A program made the position numbers and the translations under genes. A stretch of 64,000 bases of DNA from Humitalea sp050632385 (GTDB lineage Bacteria; Pseudomonadota; Alphaproteobacteria; Acetobacterales; Acetobacteraceae): NCBI RefSeq assembly GCF_050632385.1, contig NZ_CP192599.1:2666001-2730000 (forward strand), given 5' to 3'. A model generated the notes under the pieces. That model saw only the letters and a program-made list of their open reading frames with translations, was not told the origin of the DNA and did no database searches. Below are positions 61,090-64,000 of this stretch, piece after piece (positions within the stretch are counted from its first letter, which is position 1; each line of letters begins with the position of its first letter).

Positions 61090-62655
61090 TCAGCCCATCC
61101 TCATATTGGCGAACTGGTCGGCGAAGTTCGAATAGGGCAACTGCGTGAAGCCGCTGACATTCGCCGCCATCAGGTTGTGGATATTGGAACAGAACAGCGG
61201 GATGACCGGCATATCCTCGATCCACATCGCCTCGCTCTGCCGGTACAGCGCGCCACGCTTCGCGGTATCAAGCTCCCGCCGCGCCTGCACCAGCAGGGTA
61301 TCGAGCCGCGGGTTCTTGTAGCCCGCGAAATTGCGCCAGCCGTCGCTGTGCAGCAGGTCGTAGGAATACTCGTCCGGGTCGATCATGCCGAGCCAGCCCC
61401 AGGTGCCGGCCTGGTAATCGCCCGCGCGAATGCGGGAGAAGACGGTATTGGCCTCCGTCACCTCGATGGTCAGGCGCGTGCCCAGCACCTGGTTCACCTG
61501 GGCCGCCACGACCTCCCCCATGCGCTTCCACCAGCCCGAGCCCCAGGTGAGGATGGTGGCCTGGGTGCCGGCGCCGTAGCGGGACTTGGCCAGTTCCTCC
61601 CGCGCGCGGGCGGCGTTGAAGGTGGACAGCGGCTTGGGCGCCGGATCATAGGCGGCGCCGAGCGAGGGCGGGATCAGCCCCGGCGTCGCGACGCCTTCGC
61701 CGAACAGCACGATCCGCACCAGCGTCTCGCGGTTGATCGCAAGCGAGACGGCACGGCGGAAATGCACATCGTCGAAGGGCGGCTTCAGGTTGTTCAGCGA
61801 CAGGAAGCGCGTGTTCAGCCCGGGCTGCTTCAGCACGCGGATATCGGTGCGCCGTTCCAACTGCGGGATGTCGGCGAAGGGCGCGGTGCTGGTCAGATCC
61901 ACCTGGCGACCGAGCAGCGCGGTGACGCCGCTGCTTTCTTCCGCGATCAGCGGGATATCGACCTCGGCGATCGCGGGCGCGCCGCCGAAATACTCGCGGA
62001 AGGCCGAAAGCTTCAGCCCCTGGTTGGCGTCCCAGGCGCGCAGCGAATACGGCCCGGTGCCGATCGGGCGGCGGCCAAAGCCCTGCGGATCGGCCGTCAC
62101 CGCGCGGCGGGGCACAATCTGCGTGCCGGTGCGCGCATTGCTAAGGAAGGTGAGCAGCGGCGCGAAGGGTTCCGCGGTCTTCAGGCGCACCGTCAGCGCA
62201 TCCGGCACTTCGATGCTGCTGATGGCCATGACCTTGCTGCGGTTGGGCGAACGCGTCGCCTCGTCCATCAGCCGTTCCAGGGTGAATTTCACATCGTCGC
62301 TGGTCAGCGTGCTGCCGTCGTGGAACTTCACGCCCTGGCGCAGCTTGAATTCCAGCGCGCCGTCATCGGCCACGCGATAGCTCTCCGCCAGGTCCGGCAC
62401 CAGTTGCATCTGGGCGTCGAACTTCAGCAGCCCGTTGTAGATACCCCAGAGCACGTAGAACTCCGGGATGAGCGCCGCGAGCGCCGGATCCAGCGTATTG
62501 ACCACGTTGTAGCCGGTGATGCCGGCGCGCAGCGTCGTGCTTTGGGCAAGGGCGGGTGCCATCGTCCAGGGCTGCGCCAAGGCGGCCACCGCGGCCCCGC
62601 CGCCCGCCAGCACGTGGCGCCGTGTCGGTCCGGCGCTCCCAGAAAATCCGGTCAT
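61090..62655 (-). CDS. ABC transporter substrate-binding protein, peptide/nickel family (DppA-like)
   Basis: ATG at 62655 gives 521 residues; an in-frame ATG at 62835 lies in the divergent regulator region. A twin-arginine signal TRRHVLAGGGAAVAALAQ precedes the mature domain (TTLRAGITGYNVVNTLDPA). Landmarks of the family: KFHDGSTLTSDDVKFTLERL near 125-145, YSLRAWDAN near 205, and the C-terminal DMPVIPLFCSNIHNL segment. Usually captures peptides, opines or nickel-type ligands; here the co-transcribed LLM monooxygenase suggests another small molecule. First gene of the operon. Confidence 0.9.
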   Translation of the reverse strand: MTGFSGSAGPTRRHVLAGGGAAVAALAQPWTMAPALAQSTTLRAGITGYNVVNTLDPALAALIPEFYVLWGIYNGLLKFDAQMQLVPDLAESYRVADDGALEFKLRQGVKFHDGSTLTSDDVKFTLERLMDEATRSPNRSKVMAISSIEVPDALTVRLKTAEPFAPLLTFLSNARTGTQIVPRRAVTADPQGFGRRPIGTGPYSLRAWDANQGLKLSAFREYFGGAPAIAEVDIPLIAEESSGVTALLGRQVDLTSTAPFADIPQLERRTDIRVLKQPGLNTRFLSLNNLKPPFDDVHFRRAVSLAINRETLVRIVLFGEGVATPGLIPPSLGAAYDPAPKPLSTFNAARAREELAKSRYGAGTQATILTWGSGWWKRMGEVVAAQVNQVLGTRLTIEVTEANTVFSRIRAGDYQAGTWGWLGMIDPDEYSYDLLHSDGWRNFAGYKNPRLDTLLVQARRELDTAKRGALYRQSEAMWIEDMPVIPLFCSNIHNLMAANVSGFTQLPYSNFADQFANMRMG

Positions 62656-62665
62656 GGATGCTCTC

Positions 62666-62693
62666 CTTGGCGCTATGTCATCGCGGCGCCAAG
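62666..62693. promoter_or_regulatory. Inverted repeat over the promoter of the Dpp-type operon
   Basis: Perfect eight-base inverted repeat CTTGGCGC (62666-62673) / GCGCCAAG (62686-62693), twelve bases apart, lies just upstream of the binding-protein ATG. On the minus strand TATACT (62697-62692) is a good -10 overlapping its right arm, so a protein bound here would block transcription. A repressor site, probably for the adjacent GntR protein, is inferred. The -35 is weak (TTGCGC, spacer 19). Confidence 0.5.
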
Positions 62694-62783
62694 TATACAT
62701 CACGCTCATGCATCTGGCGCAAGCGTGGAACGAGGCGCAGAATATGCAGGCAAAACCTGAGGGCTGGATCCTTGAGACATCCT

Positions 62784-62800
62784 TGCCGAGATTTTCGGCA
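62784..62800. promoter_or_regulatory. Inverted repeat upstream of the GntR gene (candidate autoregulatory operator)
   Basis: TGCCGA-GATTT-TCGGCA is a perfect inverted repeat with a five-base center, 20 bases before the regulator ATG. GntR/FCD proteins bind such short palindromes. It differs from the repeat at 62666, so two different proteins or two site types may be involved. Confidence 0.45.
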
Positions 62801-62820
62801 TACTGAATGGTTGCTGTGCG

Positions 62821-63486
62821 ATGGCTGACGGCCATGCCGCGCCGAGCCGCGGCACCGACCCCTACGGCACCCTGAAGGCCGAGATCACCTCGCTGCGCCT
62901 CTCCCCCGGCACCCAGTTGCAGGAGGTCGCCCTCGGCCAGCGCCTGGGCATGAGCCGCACGCCCGTGCGCGAAGCCCTGCAGCGCCTGCTCGGCGATGGG
63001 CTGGTCGAACGCTTCGGCCGCTTCTGGCGCGTGATCCTCCTGACGGAGACCGAGATCCGCGAATTATGCGAATTGCGCGAAGCGCTGGAATGCATGGCCG
63101 TCACCCTGGCCGTCACCCGCGACCCCGCCTGCCCGGCGGCGCTGGAGGCGCTGACCGAGGCACAGGTCGCCGCCGTCGCCCGCGGCGATTGGGACACGTT
63201 CAACATGCTCGACGGCGCTTTCCACCTGCGCATCGCCGAAGCGGCGGGCAATACCGCCCTGCTGCGCCAGCTTGAAACCCTGCACCACCGTGTCTGCCTG
63301 GTCCGCGGCATGGAGCAGCGGCGCCCGCACTGGAGCGAACGCGTGCCCACCGAACACCGCCGCATCGTGGACGCCATGCGCCGCGGCGATGCGGAGATCG
63401 CGGCGGCGGAAATGCGCTACCACATCCGCAGCGTCCTCGCCCTGCGCCCGCCCCTACTCCCGACTGCCAGGAACCCCGACGCATGA
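62821..63486 (+). CDS. GntR family (FCD domain) transcriptional regulator
   Basis: 221 residues. The winged helix occupies about 15-80 (LSPGTQLQEVALGQRLGMSRTPVREALQRLLGDGLVERFG), followed by an FCD all-helical domain (from about 85) with the metal/ligand-binding pattern of Asp and His residues (AFHLRIAEAAGN near 140, then HHRVCL, EHRRIVDA, YHIRS). FCD regulators sense small carboxylates or amines. Divergent from the Dpp-type operon and overlapping the start of an FAD oxidase (ATGA), it likely regulates both. Confidence 0.9.
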   Translation: MADGHAAPSRGTDPYGTLKAEITSLRLSPGTQLQEVALGQRLGMSRTPVREALQRLLGDGLVERFGRFWRVILLTETEIRELCELREALECMAVTLAVTRDPACPAALEALTEAQVAAVARGDWDTFNMLDGAFHLRIAEAAGNTALLRQLETLHHRVCLVRGMEQRRPHWSERVPTEHRRIVDAMRRGDAEIAAAEMRYHIRSVLALRPPLLPTARNPDA

Positions 63487-64000
63487 CCCATCCGCAACCC
63501 GTGGACGTCGCCATCGTCGGCGCGGGCATCATCGGCTGCTCCATCGCGCTGGACCTCGCGCGCCGCGGCCTGCGCGTGTCGGTCTTCGAACGCGGCGCGG
63601 AGGCCGGGCAGGAACAATCCTCCCGCGCCTGGGGCTTCGTGCGCCAGCAGGGCCGCCACCCGGCCGAAATCCCGCTGGCGGCCGAAGCCAATGCGCTGTG
63701 GCGCGAGATGACGGCGCAACGGGGCCTGGCCGCGACCGGCTTCGAGACCAACGGCATCCTGACCCCCGCCGAAACGGCGGAGGATGAGGCGCGGATCGAG
63801 GCCGCGCATCGCGATGCCGCCGGCTTCGGCCTGCGCACCCGCATCCTCTCCCCGCCCGAACTGAAGGGCCTGCTGCCGCAACTGGCCGGCACCTGGCGCG
63901 GCGCGCTGCTGACCGATGGCGACGGCTATGCCGAACCCGCGGCAGCCACCGCCACCATCGCGCGGCTGGCGGCAGAGGCGGGCGTGATCCTGCACACCGG
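63483..64000 (+). CDS. FAD-dependent oxidoreductase (DAO family), N-terminal part (cut by window edge)
   Basis: ATG at 63483 overlaps the GntR stop. The first 172 or so residues show the FAD-binding loop VAIVGAGIIGCSIALDLARRG (about 8-28) and FERGAEAGQEQSSRAWGF, typical of D-amino-acid oxidase/glycine oxidase-like enzymes. The gene runs off the right edge, so the substrate-binding part and the C-terminus are not visible. Co-transcribed with the GntR regulator, it probably oxidises the amine or amino acid linked to the adjacent transporter. Confidence 0.88.
   Translation, partial: MTHPQPVDVAIVGAGIIGCSIALDLARRGLRVSVFERGAEAGQEQSSRAWGFVRQQGRHPAEIPLAAEANALWREMTAQRGLAATGFETNGILTPAETAEDEARIEAAHRDAAGFGLRTRILSPPELKGLLPQLAGTWRGALLTDGDGYAEPAAATATIARLAAEAGVILHT

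Noticed and set aside
4..64000. Dozens of long open frames on the strand opposite real genes (for example 5474-6787 and 31595-34042)
   Set aside because: In very GC-rich DNA, antisense frames stay open by chance. These have no family motifs, low-complexity Arg/Pro/Ala content and complete overlap with genes of known families.

Overview
This is a very GC-rich, densely packed bacterial chromosome segment. Start codons commonly overlap the preceding stop as ATGA or GTGA, and many short divergent regions separate operons from their regulators. Three Bug/TctC-type binding proteins, several catabolic operons with private LysR/IclR/GntR/XRE/AraC regulators, a PotABC-like and a Dpp-like transporter, an aa3-type oxidase and a YhaO/YhaN pair together suggest a metabolically versatile alphaproteobacterium. 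Acetobacteraceae (Roseomonas-like) is my best guess. That is inference, since no rRNA or housekeeping marker is present.

Layout. 1-4353: catabolic operon (GMC oxidoreductase, SMP-30 lactonase, TctC protein, opine-dehydrogenase-like protein) with a divergent LysR regulator. 4476-14076: an Fbp/Afu-type ABC transporter, an inositol-monophosphatase-family enzyme, an SDR and IolG on the minus strand, divergent from IolD and IolE. I read it as uptake and degradation of inositol or an inositol phosphate. 14243-19668: a seven-gene minus-strand operon with two tandem glutathionylspermidine-synthase-like ATP-grasp enzymes, a DUF350 membrane protein, a YgiB-like lipoprotein and three unrecognised membrane-associated proteins. 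It is the best candidate here for an uncharacterised envelope system. 19849-24533: YhaO-like nuclease and YhaN-like ATPase. 24552-29698: a cytochrome c and a heme-copper oxidase with two subunit-III-like proteins. 30363-31811: a Bcr/CflA efflux pump and a decayed fragment resembling a phage terminase.

31979-39057: operon of amidohydrolase, hydratase-family enzyme, TctC protein, polysaccharide-deacetylase-like enzyme, an SDR that has lost its N-terminus and an MmgE/PrpD protein, controlled by a divergent IclR regulator. 39423-48917: FAD oxidase, gamma-glutamyltransferase-like enzyme, XRE-cupin regulator, PotABC-like transporter and alpha/beta hydrolase, with the binding protein divergent; probably amine or gamma-glutamyl compound use. 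49042-51916: a decayed FAD oxidase, an AhpD-like protein lacking its usual His, and a TctC protein with an abnormal tail. 51901-56171: KAS II, thiolase and SDR divergent from a GlxA-type regulator. 56224-64000: Dpp-type transporter with a flavin-dependent monooxygenase, divergent from a GntR/FCD regulator and a cut-off FAD oxidase.

I saw no rRNA, tRNA, CRISPR array or intact insertion sequence. Mobile-element signals are limited to the terminase-like fragment and a few decayed or truncated genes. All functional calls come from motifs and context read by eye; no database search was run.
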